Positions 1 to 5,359 are shown, numbered from the stretch's first letter. The stretch: DNA of 5,359 nucleotides from Phyllobacteriaceae bacterium (GCA_012799265.1 JAAZLP010000056.1:1-5359), one strand, 5' to 3'. Numbers and translations are program-made. The notes: generated by a model from the sequence alone, not told the origin.

Positions 1-869
1 CCTCCTCCGATGACCGAGAATGAAGGGCTGACAGTGGGCCGCCCTTCGCCACGAAGGGTGAAGCCAGCATAGTCCACATTGCGAGCGGTCCCCCGATAGG
101 AGATCGTGTAATTATGGCCCGCTTCCGCTTTTGGCCCCATGTCGAAAAAAGCTTCCACAACGGGTGGGGGCGCCACCTCTGGCGGAGGCTCAACTGCCGC
201 CTGCGCCACTTGATTGAGCGCGTCTGCGAGTTCCTGCCCTGTCTGTGGCGTCAGCAACAATCCGCCCGTTGCGTCCGCAACGCAGGCCATGACCTCGCCT
301 TCTTCCTTTGTCAGCCCGAAACCAACAACATGGGCGCGAATGGCAATGCCTTCCTGTGCCAAGCGCGCGGCCAACGCGCAGGGGTCGGCTTCGCAGGTCT
401 CAAGGCCATCGGTGACGAGAATGATATCGGCCGATTCTGCTGTCGGCGGAATCATGGAGGCGGCAAGCGCCAGCGAGTCGGTGATGGGCGTCATCCCACG
501 GGGATTAAGACGATTAAGAGAAGCCGACAGCTGGCCAGGGTCGCTAACGCCAACCGGCGCAACGACTTCGATGTCGCTACAGTCGCCGCGGCGATTGTGA
601 CCATAGGCGATGACGCCCAATGGCATCGCATTGTCGCGGCTGGCGAAGAAATCGCCAATCACCTCCCGGGCAACCTCAACCTTGCTTTTCCCGCCATCCA
701 ACTGGCCCCACATGGATCCGGAAGCGTCGTAGATCAGTATGGAGGCGCTGTCTGTCTGTTGCGCCAGGGTCGGTGCCACCCATCCGGCCAGAGCGCCGAA
801 GGCGCAAATCCCAACCCAGCGAGCAAGATGCCTGCGTCCGGCCAAAGTTCTAAAGTCGTCTCGTCCCAC
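1..869 (-). CDS. Exported von Willebrand factor A (VWA) domain protein, 3' end outside window
   Basis: The reading frame is open from a GTG at 869 to the left edge (289 codons seen, no stop). A GAGGG ribosome site at 879-883 sits 9 nt before this GTG, and an in-frame stop lies at 900-902 with no ATG in between, so the start is well supported. Residues 13-37 look like a signal peptide: basic start, hydrophobic core, cleavage near TLAQ. A VWA domain follows at about 42-225 with a full metal-ion-dependent adhesion site: D48-A-S50-G-S52, T127 and D154 (TDG). Four cysteines (97, 159, 164, 196) could form disulfides in the periplasm. After a proline-rich linker (about 228-237) a beta-rich C-terminal region begins and is cut by the window. 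VWA proteins of this kind usually bind a divalent metal and a protein partner; the partner is not known here. It lies 133 bp downstream of the AraC gene on the same strand. Confidence 0.88.
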   Translation of the reverse strand, partial: MGRDDFRTLAGRRHLARWVGICAFGALAGWVAPTLAQQTDSASILIYDASGSMWGQLDGGKSKVEVAREVIGDFFASRDNAMPLGVIAYGHNRRGDCSDIEVVAPVGVSDPGQLSASLNRLNPRGMTPITDSLALAASMIPPTAESADIILVTDGLETCEADPCALAARLAQEGIAIRAHVVGFGLTKEEGEVMACVADATGGLLLTPQTGQELADALNQVAQAAVEPPPEVAPPPVVEAFFDMGPKAEAGHNYTISYRGTARNVDYAGFTLRGEGRPTVSPSFSVIGG

Positions 870-878
870 GTAACCGAT

Positions 879-883
879 CCCTC
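879..883 (-). promoter_or_regulatory. Ribosome binding site deciding the GTG start of the VWA gene
   Basis: GAGGG on the minus strand, 9 nt upstream of GTG 867-869. No ATG or TTG occurs in frame between this GTG and the upstream stop at 900-902, so this site fixes the non-ATG start. Confidence 0.7.
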
Positions 884-1002
884 TTTGAGGACAAGGCCGT
901 CAGCCCGTCCAAAACGCCCCAGCCGAAGACTAAGCGGGGTGGTGTGGTCAGTCTTGGGGAGAGCGGAACCAAAATTGGGGAGGACGGTACAAGTGCGCGG
1001 GC

Positions 1003-1962
1003 TCAGCGCAGGCGTGCCAAAGCGCGAACGTCCTTGGGTGCCATGCTATAGACACGGCGGAAGCGGATATTGAACCACGAAAGGTCGCCAAAACCGACCT
1101 GCATAGCGATGCTAGAGATACTCGCGCCACCATTACGCGGATCGCTGAGGAGCCTATAAGCCAGCGCCAATCGCCTCTCAGCAACAAAATCGCCGAATGA
1201 CGTACCCTCTGCTTCAAAAAGAGAACGCAGATATCGCGCGCTGATTCCGTGTCGCTTGGAAATTTGTTCCGACGAGAGGTCATGGGCAGTCAGGTTGGCC
1301 TCAATATCCCTTTTGATCGCTTTGAGCCGGGCGGCACGAACCCCTCTTCCCGCCGCGATTTCTGCTGCCTCCCTACTCGCTCCAAGGGCGATGAGAGCCA
1401 GATCCTGAACATGGTTTGCGCATTGGGCTGCTTCGTCTGGCCCCAGCTCTGCTATTTCGCGATGCAGGCTGCGCGCGTAATTGAAGAAGAGCCGCCATTG
1501 GGGGGTCAGTGCCGCTGTGCCGCGCAACATGTCATTGAGGCCCGAAGTCGCTGAAGTAAGCTGCGCCCTAGGCACGGAAACATAGAATCCTTCCGACGGC
1601 TCACCGTGAAACTGGATGACACCCGGCACCTCTCCCGGATCGGCATAGACCAGCCCCGACCTCAGCTCTGCCCGTTCACCGCCGCGCTGTTCGATTGAAC
1701 AACTTCCCGACAAGGGGATGTGGAACATGACGTTATCGTCGGTGTCAGCCGCATGTCGTTCAGTGCGGACAGCGGTAGATGCAGAATGGAGTCCATATCC
1801 CAGAATGAGATTGGGCAAAACGCCGATAGAAGTTTCTGAATCGAAAGAGCTTTTGTCGTCAGGCGAGAAATCAACCTTGGTGATCGTGGCGATCACGCTC
1901 TGAAATTCCTCCACGCGCTGTGAGGGTGCATAGTCCTGCGAGCGAATGGAGAGAAGCATCAC
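1003..1962 (-). CDS. AraC-family transcriptional regulator
   Basis: A complete 319-residue protein, the usual length for two-domain AraC regulators. Residues about 20-190 form a sensor region resembling the AraC-binding-like type seen in FeaR-like regulators (strands near NVMFHIPLSGSCSI, RSGLVYADPG and GFYVSVPRAQL). The C-terminal DNA-binding domain (about 212-316) has two helix-turn-helix units: the first around LSSEQISKRHGISARYL (229-245), the second around SISSIAMQVGFGDLSWFNIRF (281-301), ending in the family-typical S-x-x-P-x-D-V-R. It is therefore a cytoplasmic DNA-binding regulator; the inducer cannot be read from sequence. The start is ambiguous: GTG at 1962 or ATG at 1959. A GGTGA at 1964-1968 is close to both, and an in-frame stop lies just upstream. 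It faces away from the MBL/transport operon but is separated from it by the tRNA-half junction and about 730 bp, so control of that operon is only a possibility. Confidence 0.93.
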   Translation of the reverse strand: MMLLSIRSQDYAPSQRVEEFQSVIATITKVDFSPDDKSSFDSETSIGVLPNLILGYGLHSASTAVRTERHAADTDDNVMFHIPLSGSCSIEQRGGERAELRSGLVYADPGEVPGVIQFHGEPSEGFYVSVPRAQLTSATSGLNDMLRGTAALTPQWRLFFNYARSLHREIAELGPDEAAQCANHVQDLALIALGASREAAEIAAGRGVRAARLKAIKRDIEANLTAHDLSSEQISKRHGISARYLRSLFEAEGTSFGDFVAERRLALAYRLLSDPRNGGASISSIAMQVGFGDLSWFNIRFRRVYSMAPKDVRALARLR

Positions 1963-2033
1963 TTCACCATGGGTTTTGTGTTCTCATGAAGACTAAATAT
2001 TCTGGTGATGATACATAAAAGGCCGCCTATGTC

Positions 2034-2106
2034 GACAATTGAGGGCGGGCCTACCCCAGCGTCCTATTGCAGTTTCAGTGCTGCTGTCCACTGTAGATCA
2101 ATTGTC
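2034..2106. repeat. Nested inverted repeats in the intergenic region
   Basis: GACAATTGA at 2034-2042 recurs exactly inverted as TCAATTGTC at 2098-2106. Inside this pair, CAGTG (2076-2080) and CACTG (2089-2093) form a second, shorter inverted pair. The outer 9-mer contains the self-palindrome CAATTG, so part of the match is low in information. It could be an operator upstream of the AraC gene, an end-binding site of an integrated element, or chance. Confidence 0.35.
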
Positions 2107-2125
2107 ACGGGAACTGCTCGTGTTT

Positions 2126-2143
2126 TAGCACGCAACTAGCACG
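2126..2143 (+). repeat. Direct repeat TAGCACG, two copies 11 bp apart
   Basis: TAGCACG occurs at 2126-2132 and 2137-2143, offset by about one DNA helical turn. The first copy also forms a small hairpin, CGTG (2119-2122) with CACG (2129-2132). They lie about 50-70 bp from the tRNA-half junction, where integrase or excisionase arm sites are often found. That role is inferred only from position and spacing. Confidence 0.35.
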
Positions 2144-2177
2144 ATGTTTTTACGGCGTTGATTTTACAATTATAACG

Positions 2178-2193
2178 TGCGGTTTACTCCGCA
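2178..2193. repeat. Small hairpin abutting the tRNA fragment
   Basis: TGCGG (2178-2182), loop TTTACT, CCGCA (2189-2193): a perfect 5-bp stem ending exactly where tRNA similarity begins. It is not the anticodon stem matching the downstream TCCGT strand, so it belongs to the DNA that replaced the 5' half of the tRNA. Confidence 0.4.
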
Positions 2194-2237
2194 TCATAAT
2201 CCGTGTGTCCCCAGTTCAAATCTGGGCTTCGCTACCA
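2193..2237 (+). other. 3' half of a tRNA (tRNA-Met(CAU)-like), probable attachment-site remnant of an integrated element
   Basis: The order of parts matches a tRNA 3' half. They are a 7-nt anticodon loop ATCATAA (2193-2199, CAT at 2195-2197 after the conserved T), 3' anticodon stem TCCGT (2200-2204), variable GTGTC (2205-2209), a fully paired T stem CCCAG/CTGGG (2210-2214, 2222-2226) around TTCAAAT, acceptor strand CTTCGCT (2227-2233), discriminator A and encoded CCA (2235-2237). The expected 5' half is missing: upstream there is no ACGGA stem strand, no D-arm motif and no AGCGAAG or GGCGAAG acceptor strand. Tyrosine integrases often cross over at the anticodon loop and leave exactly such a 3' half at the distal junction. 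The Met identity rests on the CAT and on the stem differing from the GGG/CCC of initiator tRNA; Ile(CAU) is an alternative. It is not expected to yield a working tRNA. Confidence 0.8.
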
Positions 2238-2240
2238 ATC

Positions 2241-2268
2241 AAAACCCCCGGGAAACCGGGGGTTTTTT
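2241..2268 (+). terminator. Rho-independent terminator following the tRNA fragment
   Basis: ACCCCCGG (2244-2251), a GAAA tetraloop (2252-2255) and CCGGGGGT (2256-2263) form a perfect GC-rich stem, extendable by A-T pairs, followed by a run of T to 2268. It starts 3 nt after the encoded CCA, as a tRNA gene's own terminator would, which suggests it was inherited with the 3' half. It would now isolate the right-hand genes from transcription entering from the left. Confidence 0.92.
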
Positions 2269-2300
2269 GTTGCGCTGCTAAATCCGGTTGCCAGCCCGGC

Positions 2301-2330
2301 CTTCTCTGCTTCTCTGCTTCTCTGCTTCTC
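2301..2330 (+). repeat. 8-bp tandem repeat CTTCTCTG, about 3.75 copies
   Basis: Three exact copies (2301-2308, 2309-2316, 2317-2324) plus CTTCTC at 2325-2330. It lies in non-coding DNA 33 bp after the terminator. Such repeats tend to vary in copy number by strand slippage; no function is visible. Confidence 0.85.
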
Positions 2331-2337
2331 AGCTAGA

Positions 2338-2680
2338 ACGATGGCTTTGGGAACAGTGACTTCTGTAATTGACGCGGTGCTGCGACAGACGATGGAGGGT
2401 GGCGCAGCGCATAACTGCGGGTCGTCACGTCGTCGCTAGCAACAGAGTGACGGCCACTGGTCACTATAGCGATTTTCCAGAGCCATTTGTCGACGTTTCC
2501 TGAGCGGTGAGGCGTTTAGCGTAGATGCGCGGTCCGACTGTGGCCACCGGTTCTGACTGCTTCCTACTGTCCGCACGTATGTGTCGTTTCTTTCCTGCGA
2601 CCGTTTTACGCTCCAAATTTTTCCATCTCCTGTCAGGTTGCGGCGGCTGGCGTAGGGCAAGAATGCCCCGCATGGACTGC
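2338..2680. other. Non-coding stretch without a recognised gene
   Basis: About 340 bp between the tandem repeat and the ribosome site at 2681. Short open frames exist on both strands but none has a convincing start, ribosome site or recognisable product. A small inverted repeat, GTGAC (2447-2451) and GTCAC (2460-2464), is present. No clear sigma-70 promoter stands out, although the operon promoter should lie here if the right-hand genes are expressed. Decayed gene remains cannot be excluded. Confidence 0.5.
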
Positions 2681-2688
2681 GAGGAGGG
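2681..2688 (+). promoter_or_regulatory. Ribosome binding site ahead of GTG 2698
   Basis: GAGGAGGG followed by 9 nt and GTG at 2698-2700. This is the only good ribosome site near the first MBL gene: neither TTG 2830 nor ATG 2854 has one. It marks GTG 2698 as the likely original start even though that frame meets TAG at 2740. Confidence 0.7.
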
Positions 2689-2697
2689 TGGTCTGCT

Positions 2698-2829
2698 GTG
2701 ACTGATACTATTTTGGATGTTGAGATCGGACCCGCCAATTAGGATGGGCAGGTCGTCAGCATCAATAGTGGTGCATTAAATATTATCGCCAACCCATACA
2801 AGCTCGACGGACGCTCATCGAGCCATCCG
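2698..2829 (+). pseudogene. 5' part of the first MBL gene, interrupted by an in-frame TAG (2740-2742)
   Basis: From GTG 2698 the frame reads V-T-D-T-I-L-D-V-E-I-G-P-A-N, then TAG (codon 15), then continues without a break into the downstream MBL frame. The part after TAG reads as real protein: DGQVVSINSGALNIIANPYK and then LDGRSSSHPLDVRGW. It matches in position the first strands of the second MBL protein (residues about 17-40), so an MBL fold would normally need it. One base change (CAG, GAG or AAG to TAG) would explain the stop. Options are a recent nonsense mutation or sequencing error making the gene a pseudogene, stop read-through, or a 14-residue leader peptide with internal restart. 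The first seems simplest. Confidence 0.65.
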
Positions 2830-3639
2830 TTGGATGTTCGCGGTTGGACCACTATGAACACTTTCGCCCTGGTGGAGGGCGAACATGTCCTGGTGTATTC
2901 CACCGGCTATTCCGCTCATCGAGAGGCTCTTCTTGCGCATCTGCGTAAGATCGTTGGCCAGCGCACCGTCTCGGTAGCTATCCCGCGTCCGGAATGGGCG
3001 TCGATGTGCAATGCACGCGCCATCGCCGATGAGTTTCACAAGAATTTTGATCAGCAGTTCGTTGTGCATCAGAGGCTGATCAATCCGCCCCACCTGCTGC
3101 TGGATTTTGATGCTGACAGTGTCGGAGCCAGTTCTGTTTTGGCTGGTTGCCAACTGCGGATGTTGTCGTCAACGACGCGCACGCTAGTCGATCCGAACGG
3201 CGAGCGTGGTCTGGACTTCATTGTTCCGGAGCTGAGACTGCTGCCGACAAATTGGGCCTACGACAGCGCAACCAAAACCCTTTTCACTGGCGATGCTTTC
3301 TGCTGGGTCTGGAAAGATGAAGAAACTGGTCCTTGGCTGGTTGACGCGCCAGAAACTGATCCAACCACGCTTGAGCGAGTTGCCCACTCCCTTTCCGCAG
3401 GAAGGTACTGGTGGCTTGAAGGTGCAGCGACGCAATCCATTCGTGTCGCCATCGCCAGGCTGTTTGAAAACTATGAAGTGCGTTTCATCGCGCCGGACCA
3501 CGGTGCCGTGATTGCTGGTGAAGCTGTAAGTCGTCATGTCGGCTATCTCGATGAATATCTTCGATTAGCCGCGCGCAATCCGTCGATCGGAATTGAAGCC
3601 GGTCAATGGAAAACCAGCAAGATGAGGGCATCAGCATGA
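2830..3639 (+). CDS. MBL-fold protein with degenerate metal site (flavodiiron-like), 5' end disrupted
   Basis: An open frame of 269 residues from TTG 2830 (or from ATG 2854); neither start has a ribosome site, and the original frame probably began at GTG 2698 (313 codons, TAG at codon 15). Numbered from 2698, the MBL landmarks are recognisable but altered. The H-x-E-x-D-H loop of flavodiiron-type domains reads R97-P-E99-W-A101-S102, the next histidine is N185 (TNWAYD), while D199 (TGDAF) and H268 (APDHG) remain. Only three of seven usual ligands survive, so it is unlikely to bind two metals and may be a pseudoenzyme, perhaps a partner of the next gene product. No signal peptide or flavodoxin domain is seen; it should be cytoplasmic. 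Its stop codon overlaps the start of the second MBL gene (ATGA), implying coupled translation. Loss of function through the TAG is possible. Confidence 0.8.
   Translation: MDVRGWTTMNTFALVEGEHVLVYSTGYSAHREALLAHLRKIVGQRTVSVAIPRPEWASMCNARAIADEFHKNFDQQFVVHQRLINPPHLLLDFDADSVGASSVLAGCQLRMLSSTTRTLVDPNGERGLDFIVPELRLLPTNWAYDSATKTLFTGDAFCWVWKDEETGPWLVDAPETDPTTLERVAHSLSAGRYWWLEGAATQSIRVAIARLFENYEVRFIAPDHGAVIAGEAVSRHVGYLDEYLRLAARNPSIGIEAGQWKTSKMRASA
3624..3628 (+). promoter_or_regulatory. Ribosome binding site deciding the start of the second MBL gene
   Basis: GAGGG, 7 nt upstream of ATG 3636, inside the end of the first MBL gene. It favours ATG 3636 over the in-frame ATG at 3606, which has no such site. 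Confidence 0.7.
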
Positions 3640-4472
3640 GCAATAGTGCACCCGCATTACCGGAAATGCCGCACAATGCGCTCCCGCGAGAAATCGCGCC
3701 TGGGGTCTTCTGGCTTGGGGAGTGTTCGCCTGTTCATTACGCGGGAAAATGGCTGCACACCTACAACTCAGCTTTCATGGTCGTCGGCGAAAAATTCGCC
3801 GCCATGGTGGAAACCGGCATTCCTTCGGTCGGCAATGTTGTCATCGCCCAAGTCGAGAGAATTCTCGAAGAACGTGGTGTGCCCCTCAAGTACATCTTCG
3901 TCACCCACTCCGAGATGTCGCACTGTGGCAGCGTTGGTCGGCTGTTGCGCCGCTATCCCGAAGCGCACACCTATGGCGAGATTTCCGACCTGCATCTGGT
4001 CTATCCGGGTTTCGAAGATCGGATTCACTTCTGTGAGCCGGGTGAAACATCTGATCTCGGTGGCCGGGAAATCCTGACTGTTGAAAGTGTGTTCCGAGAC
4101 CTGATCCACAGTCGGTGGTTCCTGGATACGAAGGAGCGCGTGCTGTTCCCTGGCGACGGCTTTGCCTATTCCCACGTTCACGACGACAAGGAATGCGGGC
4201 TATTCGCTGAGGAAGCGCCGAAGGTGGATATTCCAACCCAGATGCAGCGCTTTGCAACGCTGGCGTTCCACTGGACCGGCTATGTCGATATCGAGCCTTA
4301 CGTGCAGCGTTTGGATGATCTGTTTGTAGAACTGGGGGTTGAGGTCGTTGCGCCAACCCACGGCCTGCCGATCCGGGATGCAAAGAACTCGATGCCGATA
4401 TTCCGCGAGGGGTTCCGGGGCATGAGCGACATCCACGCCACCGAGTTGGACATCGAAATTTACGACATTTAA
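3636..4472 (+). CDS. MBL-fold metalloprotein, flavodiiron-like (H-x-E-x-S-H) site
   Basis: A 278-residue cytoplasmic protein with no signal peptide. The fold starts near REIAPGVFWLGE (19-30). The metal loop is H91-S-E93-M-S95-H96 (VTHSEMSHCGSVGRL), followed by H158 (LIHSRWF), D174 (FPGDGF) and H242 (APTHG). This H-x-E pattern and the following LIHSRWF...VLFPGDGF block resemble the oxygen-binding di-iron MBL domain of flavodiiron proteins rather than the H-x-H-x-D-H hydrolases such as glyoxalase II. The usual Asp of the loop is Ser95, so six of seven ligands remain. There is no flavodoxin or rubredoxin part, so electrons, if used, would have to come from elsewhere. It overlaps the first MBL gene by 4 bp (ATGA) and precedes a Bug-type binding protein gene by 67 nt. 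Substrate and reaction are unknown; a redox or hydrolytic role is inference. Confidence 0.9.
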   Translation: MSNSAPALPEMPHNALPREIAPGVFWLGECSPVHYAGKWLHTYNSAFMVVGEKFAAMVETGIPSVGNVVIAQVERILEERGVPLKYIFVTHSEMSHCGSVGRLLRRYPEAHTYGEISDLHLVYPGFEDRIHFCEPGETSDLGGREILTVESVFRDLIHSRWFLDTKERVLFPGDGFAYSHVHDDKECGLFAEEAPKVDIPTQMQRFATLAFHWTGYVDIEPYVQRLDDLFVELGVEVVAPTHGLPIRDAKNSMPIFREGFRGMSDIHATELDIEIYDI

Positions 4473-4522
4473 CCGGCCTCACGACCTGGAGGAGAGCTTC
4501 GGCTCAATAGGTCATAGGCAAA

Positions 4523-4530
4523 AAGGAGGA
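4523..4530 (+). promoter_or_regulatory. Strong ribosome binding site of the Bug/TctC gene
   Basis: AAGGAGGA, 9 nt before ATG 4540, in the 67-nt gap after the second MBL gene. The gap shows no convincing terminator, so read-through from the MBL genes is likely. Confidence 0.75.
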
Positions 4531-4539
4531 GAGAGGAAG

Positions 4540-5359
4540 ATGCTCACGCGTCTTGTTTTTGCTGCGGCAGCAGCTTTGCTAAGTTTTCCTGTGTTAGCTC
4601 AGGAATATCCAACTGGTCCCGTTACCATTGTTGTTCCGTTCCCTCCCGGCGGGGCAGGCGACGTGACGGGACGTCTTTTGGCGGACCAGTTGGGAACAAC
4701 GTTGAACCAGACGTTCGTGGTCGACAATAAGCCGGGCGCAAATACGGCCATTGGCATCAATTCGCTGGTACAATCCCAGGGCGACGGCCATACGATCGGC
4801 ATAGTCTCCTCATCGCTTCCAATCCTGGATTTGATCCAGTCCGATTTCACGGTCGATTATGAGGAGGGTTTTAAGCCGGTCGCAATGCTGAACCGCGGGA
4901 CCCTCGTGCTCGTCGTGCGTTCGGATTTGCCCGTGGAGACCTTTGGCGAGTTCATCGCGCTCGCTAAAGAAAAGCCCGGCGAGCTCGATGCTGCAGGTGC
5001 CGGCGGCGCTACTGACCGCCTGGCATTGGAAATGCTGCACAGCGTTGCTGACATAGAAACCCTCTATGTTCCTTATCAGGGTGGCGCCGCAGGTCTAACA
5101 GCGATGCTGAACGGTGAAGCTGCTTTCGGTTTGTTCCCAATCGTGACAGTTGGGCCGCATGTCGAAACGGGCGCCTTGCGGCCGCTTGCAGTGACGATGT
5201 CGACCCGCAGCCCTCTGCTACCGGATGTCCCGACGATCGCCGAGTCCGGTTATCCCGAATATGACATGTCGTATTGGTTTGGTGTCATAGCACCTGCATC
5301 CACGCCCGATGATCTTGTCGTAAAAATCAATGAGCTGATAACGACTGCCACGGCTTCAG
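4540..5359 (+). CDS. Tripartite tricarboxylate transporter substrate-binding protein (Bug/TctC family), 3' end outside window
   Basis: 273 codons are visible of a family usually about 320-330 residues long, so only the last part is missing. A signal peptide (1-20, MLTRLVFAAAAALLSFPVLA, cleaved before Q21) sends it to the periplasm. The family signatures are clear: VTIVVPFPPGGAGDVTGR (28-45), whose loop in solved Bug proteins helps hold the ligand carboxylate, then VVDNKPGAN (60-68), and later YVPYQGGAAGLTAMLNGE and LPDVPTIAESGYPEYD. Such proteins deliver organic acids or other small molecules to a TctA/TctB membrane pair, but many Bug proteins are orphans. No membrane partner is visible because the window ends. 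The ligand cannot be named from sequence. Its place behind the two MBL genes suggests that the ligand is related to what they act on or respond to. Confidence 0.95.
   Translation, partial: MLTRLVFAAAAALLSFPVLAQEYPTGPVTIVVPFPPGGAGDVTGRLLADQLGTTLNQTFVVDNKPGANTAIGINSLVQSQGDGHTIGIVSSSLPILDLIQSDFTVDYEEGFKPVAMLNRGTLVLVVRSDLPVETFGEFIALAKEKPGELDAAGAGGATDRLALEMLHSVADIETLYVPYQGGAAGLTAMLNGEAAFGLFPIVTVGPHVETGALRPLAVTMSTRSPLLPDVPTIAESGYPEYDMSYWFGVIAPASTPDDLVVKINELITTATAS

Noticed and set aside
915..939. Possible terminator after the AraC gene (CCCC ... GGGG with T-run on the minus strand)
   Set aside because: The stem has only four secure base pairs and a long loop; too weak to call.
114..1073. Long plus-strand open frame of 319 codons over the VWA gene, and shorter ones at 214-600 and 620-853
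   Set aside because: They lie opposite the VWA gene, whose minus-strand protein has a signal peptide, a complete MIDAS and a ribosome site. The plus-strand products are rich in Arg, Gly and Pro and show no recognisable domain.
948..1283. Minus-strand open frame of 111 codons inside the AraC gene, and plus-strand 1249-1554 opposite it
   Set aside because: Both overlap the clearly recognisable DNA-binding domain of the AraC protein in another frame and have no family features.
2010..2038. Possible minus-strand promoter for the AraC gene (TTGTCG, 17 nt, TGTATC)
   Set aside because: About four and three matches to the two sigma-70 hexamers, no better than expected by chance in this AT-rich stretch.
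2161..2237. A complete, functional tRNA gene ending at 2237
   Set aside because: The 5' side has no acceptor strand complementary to CTTCGCT, no D-arm motif and no strand pairing with TCCGT.
2203..2439. Plus-strand open frame of 78 codons
   Set aside because: It starts inside the tRNA fragment and runs through the terminator and the tandem repeat, so translation is implausible.
2436..2738. Minus-strand open frames (100 and 69 codons) ahead of the MBL operon
   Set aside because: No ribosome site and no recognisable family. A transposase remnant was considered, but no motif or terminal inverted repeats could be found.
3606..3635. Earlier in-frame ATG (3606) as start of the second MBL gene
   Set aside because: It lacks a ribosome site and would lengthen the overlap to 34 bp; ATG 3636 has GAGGG at 7 nt and the classic ATGA overlap.
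3768..4482. Minus-strand open frames (137 and 193 codons) opposite the second MBL gene
   Set aside because: Shadow frames of a gene with clear MBL motifs; the translations look like low-information reverse-strand products.

Overview
This is a moderately G+C-rich bacterial window. An alphaproteobacterium, most likely a Rhizobiales-type soil or host-associated lineage, is inferred from three things: the style of the von Willebrand A (VWA) protein, the AraC regulator, and the tripartite tricarboxylate transporter (TTT) binding protein of the Bug/TctC type. No marker here fixes the genus.

Left part (1-1962, all on the minus strand). A GTG-started, exported VWA-domain protein runs off the left edge (869 down to 1). 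Upstream of it lies a complete AraC-family regulator (1962-1003).

Middle (1963-2697, no intact gene). Positions 2193-2237 are the 3' half of a tRNA, from anticodon loop to encoded CCA, most like an elongator tRNA-Met(CAU). A strong rho-independent terminator follows at 2241-2268. The 5' half of the tRNA is absent. This is the usual signature of the far end of an element integrated into a tRNA gene. By orientation, the DNA to the left (AraC, VWA) would be the element side and the DNA to the right the old chromosomal flank. Short inverted and direct repeats lie just left of this junction, and an 8-bp tandem repeat lies just right of it.

Right part (2698-5359, plus strand). Two adjacent metallo-beta-lactamase (MBL) fold genes of the flavodiiron-like kind overlap by ATGA. 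They are followed, 67 nt later, by a periplasmic Bug/TctC-type binding protein that leaves the window. The first MBL gene has lost most metal ligands and also carries an in-frame TAG at codon 15 of its most plausible original frame (GTG 2698, good ribosome site). The second keeps six of the seven flavodiiron ligand positions. The three genes look like one operon pairing organic-acid or other small-molecule capture with a cytoplasmic catalytic/pseudo-catalytic MBL pair. The substrate is unknown.

The most notable points are the coupled active/degenerate MBL pair, the amber codon in the first of them, and the tRNA-half junction.
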